Shown: positions 1 through 9,316, numbered from the stretch's first letter. The stretch is DNA of 38,910 nucleotides from an uncultured Parabacteroides sp. (GCA_949287365.1 CASEGC010000067.1:1-38910); one strand, 5' to 3'. A program made the numbers and translations. The notes: generated from the letters alone by a model not told the origin.

Positions 1-1
1 T

Positions 2-811
2 CCTCCGATAGTGATTGACATGGAAGATGGGACTTTCCAGTATCTGTATTACGATGACTCCATCAATTTGAAAAGGCTGTTGGTTTATCCATACGCCCAG
101 TTATCGGTTGTTTTCGTTTTTATATCGATCGCTTTTTTGGCATTGACAAGCACGAAAAAAGCCGAACAGAATAAGGTGTGGGTGGGCTTGTCGAAAGAGA
201 CGGCTCATCAGTTGGGTACACCTATCTCTTCTTTGATCGCTTGGGTCGAGTATCTGAAGGCGAAAGATATCGATTCTTTCGCCTTGGAGGAGATGGATAA
301 GGACGTGAGGAGACTCCAGACTATCGCTGAACGCTTTTCCAAGATAGGCTCTAATCCGGAGCCGGTCCCGATGAATTTGCTGGAATCAATTCGGACCGCG
401 ATAGGATACATGGAGACCCGAATTTCCATGAAAGTGAAGATATACACCCATTTGCCCGACAAGGCGATTTGGGTGCTGATGAATGATTCCTTATTCGCTT
501 GGGTGATAGAGAACCTGATCAAGAACGCGGTGGACGCGATGGAGGGACAAGGAGAGATCTCTATCCGCATGGAGGAAAGGGATAAGGTCGTGTTGATTGA
601 TATCGCGGATACGGGAAAGGGAATACCCAAGTCCAAATATAAGACGGTGTTCAATCCGGGATATACTACCAAAAAAAGGGGCTGGGGGTTAGGGTTGTCC
701 TTGGTTAAACGTATCATAGAGTCTTTGCAAGGGGGAAAGATTTTCGTGAAAAGTTCGGAGCTGGGAAAAGGGACGACTTTTCGTATAAAATTGAGGAAGT
801 ACCAGAATTGA
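2..811 (+). CDS. Sensor histidine kinase, C-terminal part (5' end outside window)
   Basis: Two-component sensor kinase that autophosphorylates on a histidine and passes the phosphate to a response regulator not in this window. The frame is open to the left edge, so the GTG at 11 is unlikely to be the real start. Counting from that GTG, a hydrophobic segment at about residues 30-46 is probably the last membrane helix. The H-box follows (KETAHQLGTP, His66), then the N-box (ENLIKNAVDAMEG, Asn168/Asn172), the G1 box (DTGKGIP, about 200-206) and the G2 box (GWGLGLSLVK, about 224-233). The sensor domain must lie upstream and the signal cannot be told. The gene ends 210 bp before the DUF177 gene, which has its own promoter, so the two need not be co-transcribed. 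Confidence 0.9.
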   Translation, partial: PPIVIDMEDGTFQYLYYDDSINLKRLLVYPYAQLSVVFVFISIAFLALTSTKKAEQNKVWVGLSKETAHQLGTPISSLIAWVEYLKAKDIDSFALEEMDKDVRRLQTIAERFSKIGSNPEPVPMNLLESIRTAIGYMETRISMKVKIYTHLPDKAIWVLMNDSLFAWVIENLIKNAVDAMEGQGEISIRMEERDKVVLIDIADTGKGIPKSKYKTVFNPGYTTKKRGWGLGLSLVKRIIESLQGGKIFVKSSELGKGTTFRIKLRKYQN

Positions 812-830
812 GGTATGCGTGGAACCGATA

Positions 831-895
831 GAAACATGTACGTGTTTTCCGAAAAACATTACCGTGTTTCCACGAAAACACGTGCGTGTTTTTTT
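831..895. repeat. Three-unit 22-nt palindromic array (copy A1)
   Basis: The word CGTGTTT recurs at 841, 863 and 885, exactly 22 nt apart. Each unit has the form GAAA-ACA-N-CGTGTTTTC and is nearly self-complementary. The whole block closely resembles the block at 5268-5340. It lies between the kinase stop and the promoter of the DUF177 gene. Confidence 0.75.
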
Positions 896-965
896 GAGGG
901 AATATACGTGGAATATGCGTGGAGAACGCGTAGAATGGCTTATAAGAAAAAATAAGAGGAAAGAT

Positions 966-998
966 ATTGTATTTGTATGAAGTTTTTTCGTACCTTTG
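966..998 (+). promoter_or_regulatory. Bacteroidetes-type promoter for DUF177-rpmF
   Basis: ATTG at 966-969, a 21-nt spacer and TACCTTTG at 991-998 match the TTTG/TAnnTTTG pattern of Bacteroidetes housekeeping promoters. The expected transcript start is a few bases downstream, just before the TTG start at 1022. Confidence 0.7.
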
Positions 999-1021
999 CG
1001 AGGTTTTTACACTAAAAGGCT

Positions 1022-1600
1022 TTGGGGAAATTTGAGTCATACAATATAGATTTGAAAAACCTATCTCCGGGAACGCATGAATATGAGTATCTTTTGGAGA
1101 ACAAGTTTTTTGTGGATATCGAGGGGACCGAGGTGCAGAGAGGCAAGGTGAAGGCCTTTTTGACGGTAAGGCGGGCCTCGTTGATGTTCGAGATGGATTT
1201 TCGGATCGAAGGAGTGGTGAGCGTCCCTTGCGATAGATGCTTGGATGACGTGGAAATCCCTATAGAGACTCGTAATCGTCTGGTGGTAAAATTCGGTAAG
1301 GAATACGCCGAGGAGAGCGAAGAGGTGGTGGTGATACCGGAAGAGGACGGCACTATCAATCTGGCTTGGTTCTTGTATGAATTCATAGCTTTGGCGATAC
1401 CGATGAAGCATGTGCATGCTCCGGGAAAATGTAATAAGGCGATGTCTTCCAAGTTAAGGAAACATACCGCGAGAAGCGAAGGAGACGCCGGGGATGATTT
1501 TGAGGATGAGATGGGGATGATGGATGACTCAGACGATAAGGTTTCCTCTGACCCTCGATGGGACGCCTTGAAAGGTTTATTGGAGAATGATAACAATTAA
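1022..1600 (+). CDS. DUF177 / YceD family protein
   Basis: 192-residue YceD-like (DUF177) protein. In other bacteria this family lies next to rpmF and has been linked to 23S rRNA and 50S ribosome formation. The predicted start is TTG at 1022; an in-frame stop at 1013-1015 rules out any start further upstream. A central motif CDRCLDDVEIP is the conserved core of the family. The C-terminus is very acidic (DDFEDEMGMMDDSDD). rpmF follows at 12 bp, the classic yceD-rpmF pair, and both are probably transcribed from the promoter at 966-998. Confidence 0.88.
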   Translation: MGKFESYNIDLKNLSPGTHEYEYLLENKFFVDIEGTEVQRGKVKAFLTVRRASLMFEMDFRIEGVVSVPCDRCLDDVEIPIETRNRLVVKFGKEYAEESEEVVVIPEEDGTINLAWFLYEFIALAIPMKHVHAPGKCNKAMSSKLRKHTARSEGDAGDDFEDEMGMMDDSDDKVSSDPRWDALKGLLENDNN

Positions 1601-1612
1601 ATAATTAAGAAA

Positions 1613-1798
1613 ATGGCACATCCTAAAAGAAGACAAGGTAAAGCGAGAACAGCCAAGAGAAGAACTCATGATAAGGCTGTCGTTCCGACAATGGCTATTT
1701 GCCCGAACTGTGGCGCTTGGCACGTTTATCACACCGTATGTGGCGAGTGTGGTTATTACAGAGGTAAGTTAGCGATTGAGAAAGAGGCCGCCGTATAA
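1613..1798 (+). CDS. rpmF: 50S ribosomal protein L32
   Basis: 61-residue L32 of the large ribosomal subunit. The basic N-terminus (AHPKRRQGKARTAKRR) and the four-cysteine zinc ribbon (CPNCG, then CGECGYY) are intact, so this is the zinc-binding C+ form. It follows DUF177 at 12 bp and is closed by a strong rho-independent terminator at 1839-1866. Confidence 0.98.
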   Translation: MAHPKRRQGKARTAKRRTHDKAVVPTMAICPNCGAWHVYHTVCGECGYYRGKLAIEKEAAV

Positions 1799-1838
1799 GT
1801 GTACCGGCTTATAGGTGGTTTGATGAATGAATGAAATA

Positions 1839-1866
1839 AGCCCTAAAATTTTTTAGGGCTTTTTTT
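1839..1866 (+). terminator. Rho-independent terminator after rpmF
   Basis: AGCCCTAAAA and TTTTAGGGCT form a perfect 10-bp stem with a 2-nt centre, followed by a run of six T. It separates rpmF from fabH, so fabH-era-der probably has its own transcription start. Confidence 0.9.
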
Positions 1867-1900
1867 GATAGGGATAGATAGTCTTTTAATATTTGAAGCT

Positions 1901-2905
1901 ATGGAGAAGATAAATGCGGTTATCACGGGGGTTGGAGGATACGTTCCTGAAGACGTATTGACGAATGAGGACATCTCCAAAATGGTAGATACGACTGATG
2001 AATGGATTATGACCCGCGTAGGTATCAAGGAACGTAGGATATTGAAAGGAGAGGGTAAAGGTGTTTCTTTCATGGGGATACGGGCGGTTGAGCGATTGCT
2101 CGCGAAGACGAACGTGAATCCGGAGGAGATAGAGGTTGTCATGACCGCTACGACGACCGCTGACCACCATTTCCCGACGACATCTTCCATTATCGCTTAT
2201 CACACGGGGTGCAAGAACGCGATGACGTTTGATTTGCAAGGAGCGTGTGCGGGGTTCTTGTACGCTTTGGAGACGGGAGCGAATTATATCCGTTCCGGAC
2301 GTTATAAAAAGGTAATCGTCGTGGCGGGCGATAAAATGACCGCGATAACGGACTATACGGACCGTTCCACCTGCCCCTTGTTCGGCGACGCTTGTGGCGC
2401 TGTACTGTTGGAGCCTACGACGGAAGAACTGGGCGTGATGGATACGATCTTGCGGACGGATGGTTCTGGATACCCCCATTTGCTGATGAAGGCGGGTGGC
2501 TCAGCGTATCCTCCTACACATGAGACGGTGGACAGTCATGAGCATTACGTGTATCAGGATGGTAAATACGTATTTAAATACGCGGTGTCCTATATGGCGG
2601 ATGTCGCGGCGGAGATCGCGGAACGGAATCATCTGACCCATGATGATATCGCATGGATCGTTCCTCACCAAGCAAATTTACGTATTATTGACGCCACGGC
2701 GAAACGCTTGGGTGTCGATATGAGCAAAGTGATGGTCAATATCCAAAAATATGGCAACACCAGCGCGGGTACGATTCCTATCTGCTTGTGGGAATGGGAA
2801 GACAAGCTGAAGAAGGGAGACAACCTGATTCTCGCCGCCTTTGGAGCCGGCTTTACGTGGGGATCGATTTACCTGAAATGGGGTTATGATGGAAAAAAAG
2901 CATAA
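1901..2905 (+). CDS. fabH: 3-oxoacyl-[acyl-carrier-protein] synthase III
   Basis: Condenses acetyl-CoA with malonyl-ACP to start fatty acid synthesis. The start chosen is ATG 1901 ([13 protein letters not shown], 334 residues). An upstream in-frame TTG at 1865 falls inside the rpmF terminator T-run and is rejected. The KAS III catalytic triad is visible: Cys116 in DLQGACAGF, His256 in VPHQANLR and Asn286 in GNTSAGTIP. Length is normal for the family. The 3' end overlaps the start of era by 20 bp, so the two genes are probably translationally coupled. plsX, often between rpmF and fabH in other bacteria, is absent here. Confidence 0.97.
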   Translation: MEKINAVITGVGGYVPEDVLTNEDISKMVDTTDEWIMTRVGIKERRILKGEGKGVSFMGIRAVERLLAKTNVNPEEIEVVMTATTTADHHFPTTSSIIAYHTGCKNAMTFDLQGACAGFLYALETGANYIRSGRYKKVIVVAGDKMTAITDYTDRSTCPLFGDACGAVLLEPTTEELGVMDTILRTDGSGYPHLLMKAGGSAYPPTHETVDSHEHYVYQDGKYVFKYAVSYMADVAAEIAERNHLTHDDIAWIVPHQANLRIIDATAKRLGVDMSKVMVNIQKYGNTSAGTIPICLWEWEDKLKKGDNLILAAFGAGFTWGSIYLKWGYDGKKA

Positions 2906-3779
2906 ATCCGGTTTTGTCAATATCGTCGGGAATCCCAATGTGGGGAAGTCTACGTTGATGAATCGTTTGGTAGGGGAACGAATATCTATCATTACCTCGA
3001 AAGCGCAAACGACGAGACACCGTATCATGGGAATCGTGAATACCGAGGATATGCAAATCGTATATTCAGATACGCCGGGGGTCTTGCGACCTAACTATAA
3101 GTTGCAGGAATCCATGCTTAATTTCTCTCAGTCCGCTTTAGGTGACGCGGATGTATTGTTGTACGTGACGGATGTTATCGAGACGGTTGACAAACACGGT
3201 GATTTCCTTGAGAAGGTACAAAAAATGGAATGTCCGGTCCTCCTTTTGATTAACAAGATAGACAAGACGAATCAAGAGGAGCTGGAGAAATTGGTGGACG
3301 TTTGGAAAACTCTGCTCCCGAATGCCGAGATTATCCCAATCTCCGCTCTTGCGAATTTCAATGTCGATCACGTGAGACGTAGGGTCGAGGAGTTGATGCC
3401 TGATTCGCCTCCTTATTTCGAGAAGGACGCTTTGACAGATAAACCCGCCCGTTTTTTTGTCACGGAAATCATCCGAGAGAAAATTCTCCTATATTATCAG
3501 AAAGAAATCCCTTATTCGGTGGAGGTCGTGGTGGAATTGTTTAAGGAAGAGGATAAGATGATTCACATCAAGGCGCTTATCATCGTGGAACGCGATTCCC
3601 AAAAGGGAATTATCATTGGACATAAAGGGCAGGCATTGAAGAAAGTAGGTGCTATGGCCCGGAAAGATATCGAACGTTTCTTCGGCAAGAAAGTCTTCTT
3701 GGAGTTATTCGTCAAGGTAGAGAAAGACTGGCGTAATAGGGACAATCTGTTGAGAAGCTTCGGTTACCAACTGGACTAA
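2886..3779 (+). CDS. era: GTPase Era
   Basis: Ras-like GTPase that binds the 3' end of 16S rRNA and assists 30S maturation. 297 residues, the usual length. G1 is GNPNVGKST (15-23), G3 DTPG (62-65) and G4 NKID (123-126). A C-terminal KH RNA-binding domain carries [14 protein letters not shown]. Two adjacent ATG codons (2886, 2889) can serve as start. The gene overlaps the fabH stop and is followed by der after 22 bp, giving two ribosome-assembly GTPases in tandem. Confidence 0.97.
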   Translation: MMEKKHKSGFVNIVGNPNVGKSTLMNRLVGERISIITSKAQTTRHRIMGIVNTEDMQIVYSDTPGVLRPNYKLQESMLNFSQSALGDADVLLYVTDVIETVDKHGDFLEKVQKMECPVLLLINKIDKTNQEELEKLVDVWKTLLPNAEIIPISALANFNVDHVRRRVEELMPDSPPYFEKDALTDKPARFFVTEIIREKILLYYQKEIPYSVEVVVELFKEEDKMIHIKALIIVERDSQKGIIIGHKGQALKKVGAMARKDIERFFGKKVFLELFVKVEKDWRNRDNLLRSFGYQLD

Positions 3780-3801
3780 CAATAGCATACGAAAAGAATT
3801 T

Positions 3802-5115
3802 ATGGGAAATATAGTAGCGATAGTGGGAAGGCCCAACGTGGGCAAATCTACTCTTTTTAATCGATTGACCGGGACTCGTCAGGCGATCGTGGACGAGGAG
3901 GCGGGCACGACCCGCGACCGTCAATATGGTAAGGTGGAATGGACGGGCAAGGAATTCTCCTTGATAGATACCGGCGGATGGGTGGTCAACTCGGATGACG
4001 TTTTTGAGGAGGAGATCAATAAGCAGGTGAAGGTGGCCATTGAGGAGGCGGACGTTATCTTGTTTGTCGTCGATGTCCAGAACGGTATCACGGACCTTGA
4101 TATGGAGGTGGCGGATATCTTGCGGCGTTGCGCGCGTCCGGTAATCGTGGTGGCGAACAAGGCGGATAACTATGGCTTGCATATCGGTTCCGCCGAGTTC
4201 TACTCGTTGGGGTTGGGTGACCCGTTCTGCGTCTCCGCCATCAACGGTTCCTATACCGGCGATTTGTTGGATAAGATTGTTTCCTCCTTGCCTTCCGAAA
4301 AAGCGGAGGTCATCGAGGAGGAGTTGCCGCGTATCGCGATTATCGGACGTCCAAACGCCGGCAAGTCTTCCCTTATCAACGCTTTCATAGGCGAGGAACG
4401 TCATATCGTGACCGATATCGCCGGGACGACCCGCGATTCCATCTATACGAAATACGACAAGTTCGGTATGAACTTCTATTTGGTGGACACCGCCGGCATT
4501 CGTAAGAAGGGAAAGGTGACCGAGGACCTGGAATATTATTCCGTGATACGCTCCATACGGGCCATCGAGAACTCGGATGTCTGCGTTCTTATGCTGGACG
4601 CCACGAGAGGCATCGAAAGCCAGGACTTGAATATCTTCTCCATCGTGCAGAAAAACAAGAAAGGACTGGTGGTATGCGTGAACAAGTGGGACTTGGTGGA
4701 GGAGAAGAGCCAGAAGGTCATCAACGCGTACACGACCGCCATCCGTTCCCGTTTGGCGCCGTTTACGGATTTTCCCATCCTGTTCATCTCGGCGTTGACG
4801 AAGCAACGCATCCTGAAGGTGCTGGAAACCGCCAAGAAGGTTTACGAGAACCGCTCCAAGCGTGTCTCCACCGCCAAGCTGAACGAGACGCTGCTGCCGA
4901 TTATCGAGAATTATCCACCGCCAGCGTGGAAAGGTAAATACATCAAGATTAAGTATATTACCCAACTCCCGGCGGGACAAATCCCCTCGTTCGTCTTCTT
5001 CTGCAACCTGCCGCAATGGATAAAGGAGCCTTACAAGCGTTTCTTGGAGAATAAGATACGCGAGAATTGGGACTTTAGCGGCACGCCGATAAATATCTTT
5101 ATCCGCGAGAAGTAA
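3802..5115 (+). CDS. der: Ribosome biogenesis GTPase Der (EngA)
   Basis: Tandem-domain GTPase needed for 50S assembly. 437 residues. The first G domain has GRPNVGKST (9-17), DTGG (56-59) and NKAD (119-122). The second has GRPNAGKSS (182-190), DTAG and NKWDL. A KH-like C-terminal domain ends the protein. The gene is last in the fabH-era-der run, with a GC-rich hairpin following at 5143-5194. Confidence 0.97.
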   Translation: MGNIVAIVGRPNVGKSTLFNRLTGTRQAIVDEEAGTTRDRQYGKVEWTGKEFSLIDTGGWVVNSDDVFEEEINKQVKVAIEEADVILFVVDVQNGITDLDMEVADILRRCARPVIVVANKADNYGLHIGSAEFYSLGLGDPFCVSAINGSYTGDLLDKIVSSLPSEKAEVIEEELPRIAIIGRPNAGKSSLINAFIGEERHIVTDIAGTTRDSIYTKYDKFGMNFYLVDTAGIRKKGKVTEDLEYYSVIRSIRAIENSDVCVLMLDATRGIESQDLNIFSIVQKNKKGLVVCVNKWDLVEEKSQKVINAYTTAIRSRLAPFTDFPILFISALTKQRILKVLETAKKVYENRSKRVSTAKLNETLLPIIENYPPPAWKGKYIKIKYITQLPAGQIPSFVFFCNLPQWIKEPYKRFLENKIRENWDFSGTPINIFIREK

Positions 5116-5142
5116 AGAAAGAGGAAATTAGTATATAAAGAA

Positions 5143-5194
5143 GCAGGAAACCCGTCCCGCGAGGTGTGACACATTCGTGGGGCGGGCTTCCTGC
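5143..5194 (+). terminator. Putative hairpin terminator after der
   Basis: GCAGGAAACCCGTCCC and the near-complement GGGGCGGGCTTCCTGC form a long imperfect stem whose loop pairs partly with itself. Only a short T-run (GTTT) follows, so termination is likely but not certain. Confidence 0.6.
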
Positions 5195-5267
5195 GTTTAT
5201 ACGGCATACGGAAAGGTCATCCGACAACACGCACGCCAAGTTGGGGAGGCTGGACGGTTTTATCGCC

Positions 5268-5340
5268 CACGAGAAACACATACATGTTTCCCGAAAAACA
5301 TTGTCGTGTTTCCGCGAAAACACGCACGTCTTTTCCAAAG
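5268..5340. repeat. Three-unit 22-nt palindromic array (copy A2)
   Basis: CATGTTT at 5283, CGTGTTT at 5305 and CGTCTTT at 5327 are exactly 22 nt apart. The sequence, including the word CGAAAAACATT, closely resembles the block at 831-895. It lies between der and the Rpn nuclease gene. Confidence 0.75.
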
Positions 5341-5405
5341 GCTTCGCTCGCTCGGAAAATTTCATTATTTTCGCGTTAGGACATTCATCTTAAAAGACTT
5401 TGACT

Positions 5406-6305
5406 ATGGAAACAAAAGCAGATTTTATGGGCGAGCTGAAAGGCAAATACATCCGTTTCGATTGGGCCATCAAGCGATTGCTGCGCCAGAAGGCCAACTT
5501 CGCCGTGCTCGAGAGGTTCCTCACCGTTTTCCTCGGAGAGAGAATCACCATCAGCGAGATACTGGAGAGCGAGGGTAACCAGCTCACCCCCGAGGACAAG
5601 TTCAACCGGGTGGACATCAAGGCGCTCAACAGCAAGGGAGAGGTCATCATCGTCGAGATACAGAACACCCGGGAGGTCTATTTCCTCGAACGCGTCCTCT
5701 ACGGCGTGGCGAAGGCCATCACCGAGCATATCGCGCTCGGCGAGACCTACCGCAGCGTCAAGAAGGTCTACTCCATCAGCGTCCTCTATTTCGATCTCGG
5801 CAAGGGAAACGACTACCTCTACCACGGGCAAAACCGACTCGTGGGCGTGCACACCAAGGACCTGCTCGTCATCAACCGCCGGGAGAGGGAGGCCATCGCG
5901 CCAAGGATGCCCTCCGAGATTTTCCCCGAATACATCCTGATACGGGTCAACGAGTTCAACAAGGTGGCCGTCTCCCCCTTGGAGGAGTGGATGCGTTACC
6001 TCAAGGACGGCACGATAGACTCCCACACCACCGCACCCGGATTGGGCGAGGCGAGGGAGAAGCTGCGCTATTACGCCATGTCCCCCGAGGAACGGCACGC
6101 CTACGACGAGCACCTCAACGCCATCATGATACAGAACGACGTACTGAGCAACACCCGCCTCGAAGGACTGGAGGAAGGATTAGCGAAAGGAAAAGAAGAA
6201 CAAAACCGGGAGAATGCGAGGAAGATGAGAGAACTGGGCGTAGACCCGGAAATCATCCGGCAAGTGACCGGAATCTCTATTGGAGGCCATCAGCGATTGA
6301 CCTAA
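5406..6305 (+). CDS. Rpn family recombination-promoting nuclease / PD-(D/E)XK putative transposase
   Basis: 299-residue member of the PDDEXK transposase-like (Rpn) family; characterised relatives are DNA endonucleases that raise RecA-independent recombination. The catalytic core is Asp70 (NRVDIKA) with Glu84-x-Gln86 (IIVEIQN), preceded by the usual DWAIKRLL segment. The C-terminus is a charged helix (EGLEEGLAKGKEEQNREN) plus a short helical tail, as in many paralogues. Start is ATG 5406; the TTG six bases earlier is less likely. Codon use is richer in C-ending codons (CTC, GCC, CGC, ATC) than der or pstC, which hints at a mobile or foreign origin. No terminal inverted repeats or partner genes are seen. 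Confidence 0.85.
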   Translation: METKADFMGELKGKYIRFDWAIKRLLRQKANFAVLERFLTVFLGERITISEILESEGNQLTPEDKFNRVDIKALNSKGEVIIVEIQNTREVYFLERVLYGVAKAITEHIALGETYRSVKKVYSISVLYFDLGKGNDYLYHGQNRLVGVHTKDLLVINRREREAIAPRMPSEIFPEYILIRVNEFNKVAVSPLEEWMRYLKDGTIDSHTTAPGLGEAREKLRYYAMSPEERHAYDEHLNAIMIQNDVLSNTRLEGLEEGLAKGKEEQNRENARKMRELGVDPEIIRQVTGISIGGHQRLT

Positions 6306-6347
6306 CCTTCTTTAAGCGAAATCCCGTTTCCTTGTAACTACACTTTC

Positions 6348-6365
6348 AAACGATTTTAATCGTTT
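6348..6365. promoter_or_regulatory. Inverted repeat upstream of the pst operon
   Basis: AAACGAT-TTTA-ATCGTTT is a perfect 7-bp inverted repeat 49 bp before the pstC GTG. It could be an operator or a weak terminator for the upstream nuclease gene. No convincing TAnnTTTG promoter is seen in this gap. Confidence 0.35.
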
Positions 6366-6414
6366 CGTAACATGAAAACATTTTCTTCGCGGCAAAATCA
6401 ATACGCTAAAAGTC

Positions 6415-7602
6415 GTGAGAAAATTTTTCGAGAAATTAGTAGAGGGAGGATTCCTCATCAGCGGAAGCGTGAGCAGCTTCACGATTTTATTGATTATCAT
6501 CTTCCTTTTCAAAGAGGCGGGAGGACTTTTCAACAGTCCGGAGGTAGAAGAGGGTTATGTTTTGGCGGTTAATCAGGAAAATCCGGTCAACCGCTTGTCA
6601 CCCGAACAAATCATGGATGTTTTCGACGAGTATATCACCAATTGGAAAGAATTGGGCGGAAAAGACGAGAAGATTCTCGTATTCCGTTTCTCCGACTTGC
6701 CTAACTACTATACCGACGAGGAACTGGGCGAAGAGTTCCAGTACGTGCCGAACAAACTCAACGAGCTGATAGCCAAGGAACCGGGTATCGTGGCGTTTTT
6801 CCCGGAGGAGTACAAGGCTGAAAATTTTGAGGGTAAGGTCATTTCCGGAGCGAAAATCAAACCCTCGGAATTTCTTGGAGGCATGAAATGGTATCCTACC
6901 GCCGCCCCCGCTCCAATCTACGGATTGGTACCTTTGTTACTAGGCACCTTGTTGGTCAGTATCGGAGCTATCGTCATCGCGCTTCCTTTCGGATTGGCGG
7001 TAGCCATTTATATGGCGGAGATAGCCAACTCGCGGATACGTAATCTTCTGAAACCGGTCATCGAGCTTTTGGCGGGCATTCCTTCCGTGGTGTATGGATT
7101 TTTCGGATTGGTCGTGATTGTGCCGTTGATACAGAAAGCGTTAGACCTGCCCGTAGGCGAAACCGCCTTTGCGGGAAGTCTCGTGCTGGCGATTATGGCA
7201 TTACCCTCCATCATCACCGTGGCAGAAGACGCCATGCGTACCACGCCAAGAGCGATGAAAGAAGCGAGTCTCGCGTTGGGTGCTACGCAATGGCAAACGA
7301 TTTACAAGGTGGTCATTCCCTATTCCATATCCGGTATTACCTCCGCGGTGGTATTGGGCATCGGACGCGCTATCGGAGAGACGATGGCTGTATTGATGGT
7401 CACCGGTAATGCGGCGATCATCCCTACCTCCTTCTTCGAGCCGGTGAGGACCATTCCCGCTACGATCGCCGCGGAATTGGGCGAGGCACCCGCCGGAGGA
7501 GCGCATTATCAAGCGTTATTCCTATTGGGTGTCGTATTGTTCTTGATTACGCTTGCGCTGAGCGTGCTCGTAGAATATATCTCTTCTAAACGTAAAATTT
7601 AA
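6415..7602 (+). CDS. pstC: Phosphate ABC transporter permease PstC with a PstS-like periplasmic insertion
   Basis: Inner-membrane subunit of the high-affinity phosphate transporter. 395 residues, against roughly 320 for E. coli PstC. The first membrane helix is at about 17-33 and the permease core runs from about 168 to the end. It has the EAA loop (about 271-303, with MKEASLALGATQWQ) and the IGRAIGETMA motif. The extra stretch at about 50-155 has the look of a phosphate-binding protein: NPVNRLSPEQIMDVF, ITNWKELGG, then GIVAFFPEEY. Start is GTG 6415: the frame is closed upstream by TGA at 6373 without any ATG, and the ATG at 6372 is out of frame. It begins the pstC-pstA-pstB-phoU operon, which has no pstS. 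Confidence 0.92.
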   Translation: MRKFFEKLVEGGFLISGSVSSFTILLIIIFLFKEAGGLFNSPEVEEGYVLAVNQENPVNRLSPEQIMDVFDEYITNWKELGGKDEKILVFRFSDLPNYYTDEELGEEFQYVPNKLNELIAKEPGIVAFFPEEYKAENFEGKVISGAKIKPSEFLGGMKWYPTAAPAPIYGLVPLLLGTLLVSIGAIVIALPFGLAVAIYMAEIANSRIRNLLKPVIELLAGIPSVVYGFFGLVVIVPLIQKALDLPVGETAFAGSLVLAIMALPSIITVAEDAMRTTPRAMKEASLALGATQWQTIYKVVIPYSISGITSAVVLGIGRAIGETMAVLMVTGNAAIIPTSFFEPVRTIPATIAAELGEAPAGGAHYQALFLLGVVLFLITLALSVLVEYISSKRKI

Positions 7603-7613
7603 TCAATCGCATT

Positions 7614-8504
7614 ATGGAATCGAATCAACGACGAACAGAACATATCGATAAGAGAAAACGCGCCTCGCAAAAGGTGGCGTTCGGGTTCTTCTCGTTCCTG
7701 AGTTATTTAGTGGTGGCTATCCTTTTTGTCATCCTTGGGTTTATCATCCTGAAAGGAGCGAGCGTGATTAGTTGGGAATTCTTGACGGAAGCCCCTCGGG
7801 ACGGCATGACCGACGGCGGTATCTTTCCCGCCATCGTAGGGACGATCTATTTGGTAATCGGGAGCAGTATCATCAGTTTCCCTATTGGTATCATGAGTGG
7901 TATCTATATGAACGAGTACGCCACGAACGGAAAAATTATCCGTTTCATTCGTATCATGACAAATAACTTGAGCGGTGTGCCCTCGGTGGTGTTCGGTCTG
8001 TTCGGGATGTCTCTGTTCGTAAGTTCCTTGGGGTGGGGAGACTCTATCATAGCCGGTTCTTTCACGCTGGCCTTGATGTCTTTACCTTTGATTATCCGTA
8101 CAACGGAGGAGGCTTTGAAAAGTATCGACGACTCGTTCCGTCATGGTAGTCTTGCGTTAGGTGCCACGAAACTGCAGACAATCCGGAGGGTCGTGCTCCC
8201 CATGGCCTTCCCCAATATCATCACCGGGTTGATATTGTCCATCGGACGTGTGTCGGGAGAGACTGCGCCTATCCTGTTCACGGTAGCCGCCTATTTCCTA
8301 CCGCAACTTCCCGGAAGTATTTTCGACCAGTGTATGGCTTTGCCCTACCACCTTTATGTCATCTCGACAAGCGGTACGGACATCGAGGCATCACGCGGCA
8401 TGGCCTACGGAACCGCGCTCGTGCTGATTGCCATCGTCTTGCTGGTGAACCTCCTTGCGAACGCTTTGCGTAACTATTTCGCTAAGAAGGTAAAAATGAA
8501 CTAA
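7614..8504 (+). CDS. pstA: Phosphate ABC transporter permease PstA
   Basis: Second permease of the phosphate transporter, 296 residues. One N-terminal helix (about 22-48) precedes a short loop containing SWEFLTEAPRDGMTDGG and the binding-protein-dependent permease domain. The EAA loop is visible as TEEALKSIDDSFRHGSLALG, followed by IGRVSGETAPILFT, as in other PstA proteins. It starts 11 bp after pstC and ends 25 bp before pstB, in the same operon. Confidence 0.95.
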   Translation: MESNQRRTEHIDKRKRASQKVAFGFFSFLSYLVVAILFVILGFIILKGASVISWEFLTEAPRDGMTDGGIFPAIVGTIYLVIGSSIISFPIGIMSGIYMNEYATNGKIIRFIRIMTNNLSGVPSVVFGLFGMSLFVSSLGWGDSIIAGSFTLALMSLPLIIRTTEEALKSIDDSFRHGSLALGATKLQTIRRVVLPMAFPNIITGLILSIGRVSGETAPILFTVAAYFLPQLPGSIFDQCMALPYHLYVISTSGTDIEASRGMAYGTALVLIAIVLLVNLLANALRNYFAKKVKMN

Positions 8505-8529
8505 TTAAAAAGATAACAAAGAGAATGTT

Positions 8530-9282
8530 ATGATAAAGATAGACGCTAAGAACGTAAATTTCTACTATGGGGATTTCCATGCGCTCAAAAACATATCCAT
8601 GGAAATCGAGGAACATACCTCGGTAGCGTTCATCGGACCTTCGGGATGTGGCAAGTCCACTTTCCTCCGCTTGTTCAACCGAATGAACGACCTGATTCAA
8701 GGAACCCGTATGGAAGGACAGATCCTAATCGATGGGCGGGATATCTATGATAAGAGCGTGGAAGTAGACCGCCTGCGGAAAAACGTGGGGATGGTATTCC
8801 AAAAACCGAACCCGTTTCCGAAATCCATTTATGAGAACGTGGCGTACGGCTTGCGTGTGAATGGCATCAAGGACGAGAGCTACATCGAAGAGACTGTCGT
8901 AAGGACATTGAAGCAGGTCGTACTTTGGGACGAGGTAAAAGATAAATTGAAAGAATCCGCCTTCGCGCTTTCCGGCGGCCAGCAACAACGTTTGTGTATC
9001 GCACGGGCATTGGCGATATCGCCCTCCATCTTATTGATGGACGAGCCTACATCGGCGTTAGACCCAATATCGACCAGCAAGATAGAAGATTTGGTACATG
9101 AGTTGAAGAATGACTATACGATCGTGATAGTGACCCACAATATGCAGCAAGCTGCCCGTGTCAGCGATAAGACCGGTTATTTCTATCTCGGAGAATTGAT
9201 TGAGTATGACAATACACGGAAAATTTTCACTAATCCGGAGAAAGAGTCCACGCAAAACTATATCACCGGACGTTTTGGATAA
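8530..9282 (+). CDS. pstB: Phosphate ABC transporter ATP-binding protein PstB
   Basis: ATPase that powers PstCA phosphate import. 250 residues. Walker A is GPSGCGKST (36-44), the Q-loop Gln91 lies in [12 protein letters not shown], the signature is LSGGQQQR (147-154), Walker B is [12 protein letters not shown] (168-178), and the H-loop is [19 protein letters not shown] is typical of PstB rather than of other ABC ATPases. It sits between pstA and phoU. Confidence 0.97.
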   Translation: MIKIDAKNVNFYYGDFHALKNISMEIEEHTSVAFIGPSGCGKSTFLRLFNRMNDLIQGTRMEGQILIDGRDIYDKSVEVDRLRKNVGMVFQKPNPFPKSIYENVAYGLRVNGIKDESYIEETVVRTLKQVVLWDEVKDKLKESAFALSGGQQQRLCIARALAISPSILLMDEPTSALDPISTSKIEDLVHELKNDYTIVIVTHNMQQAARVSDKTGYFYLGELIEYDNTRKIFTNPEKESTQNYITGRFG

Positions 9283-9288
9283 AAAGAT

Positions 9289-9316
9289 AATTCACAATTC
9301 ATAATTCATAATTCAT
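9289..9316 (+). repeat. Heptanucleotide repeat (AATTCAY x4) running into the phoU start codon
   Basis: Four tandem 7-mers, AATTCAC then AATTCAT three times, lie in the pstB-phoU gap. The last copy supplies the A and T of the phoU ATG at 9315-9317. It occupies the place of the ribosome binding site, so unit number could alter phoU translation. Confidence 0.85.

Noticed and set aside
1865-1900. TTG-initiated extension of fabH
   Set aside because: The TTG lies in the T-run of the rpmF terminator; ATG 1901 gives the normal FabH N-terminus.
3712-5016. 434-residue open frame antisense to der
   Set aside because: The sense strand encodes intact Der with all GTPase motifs; the antisense product has no recognisable fold and arises from codon bias.
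6372-6572. 66-residue frame overlapping the start of pstC
   Set aside because: Out of frame with pstC, Arg/Gln-rich with no motif; pstC membrane helix coding starts at GTG 6415.
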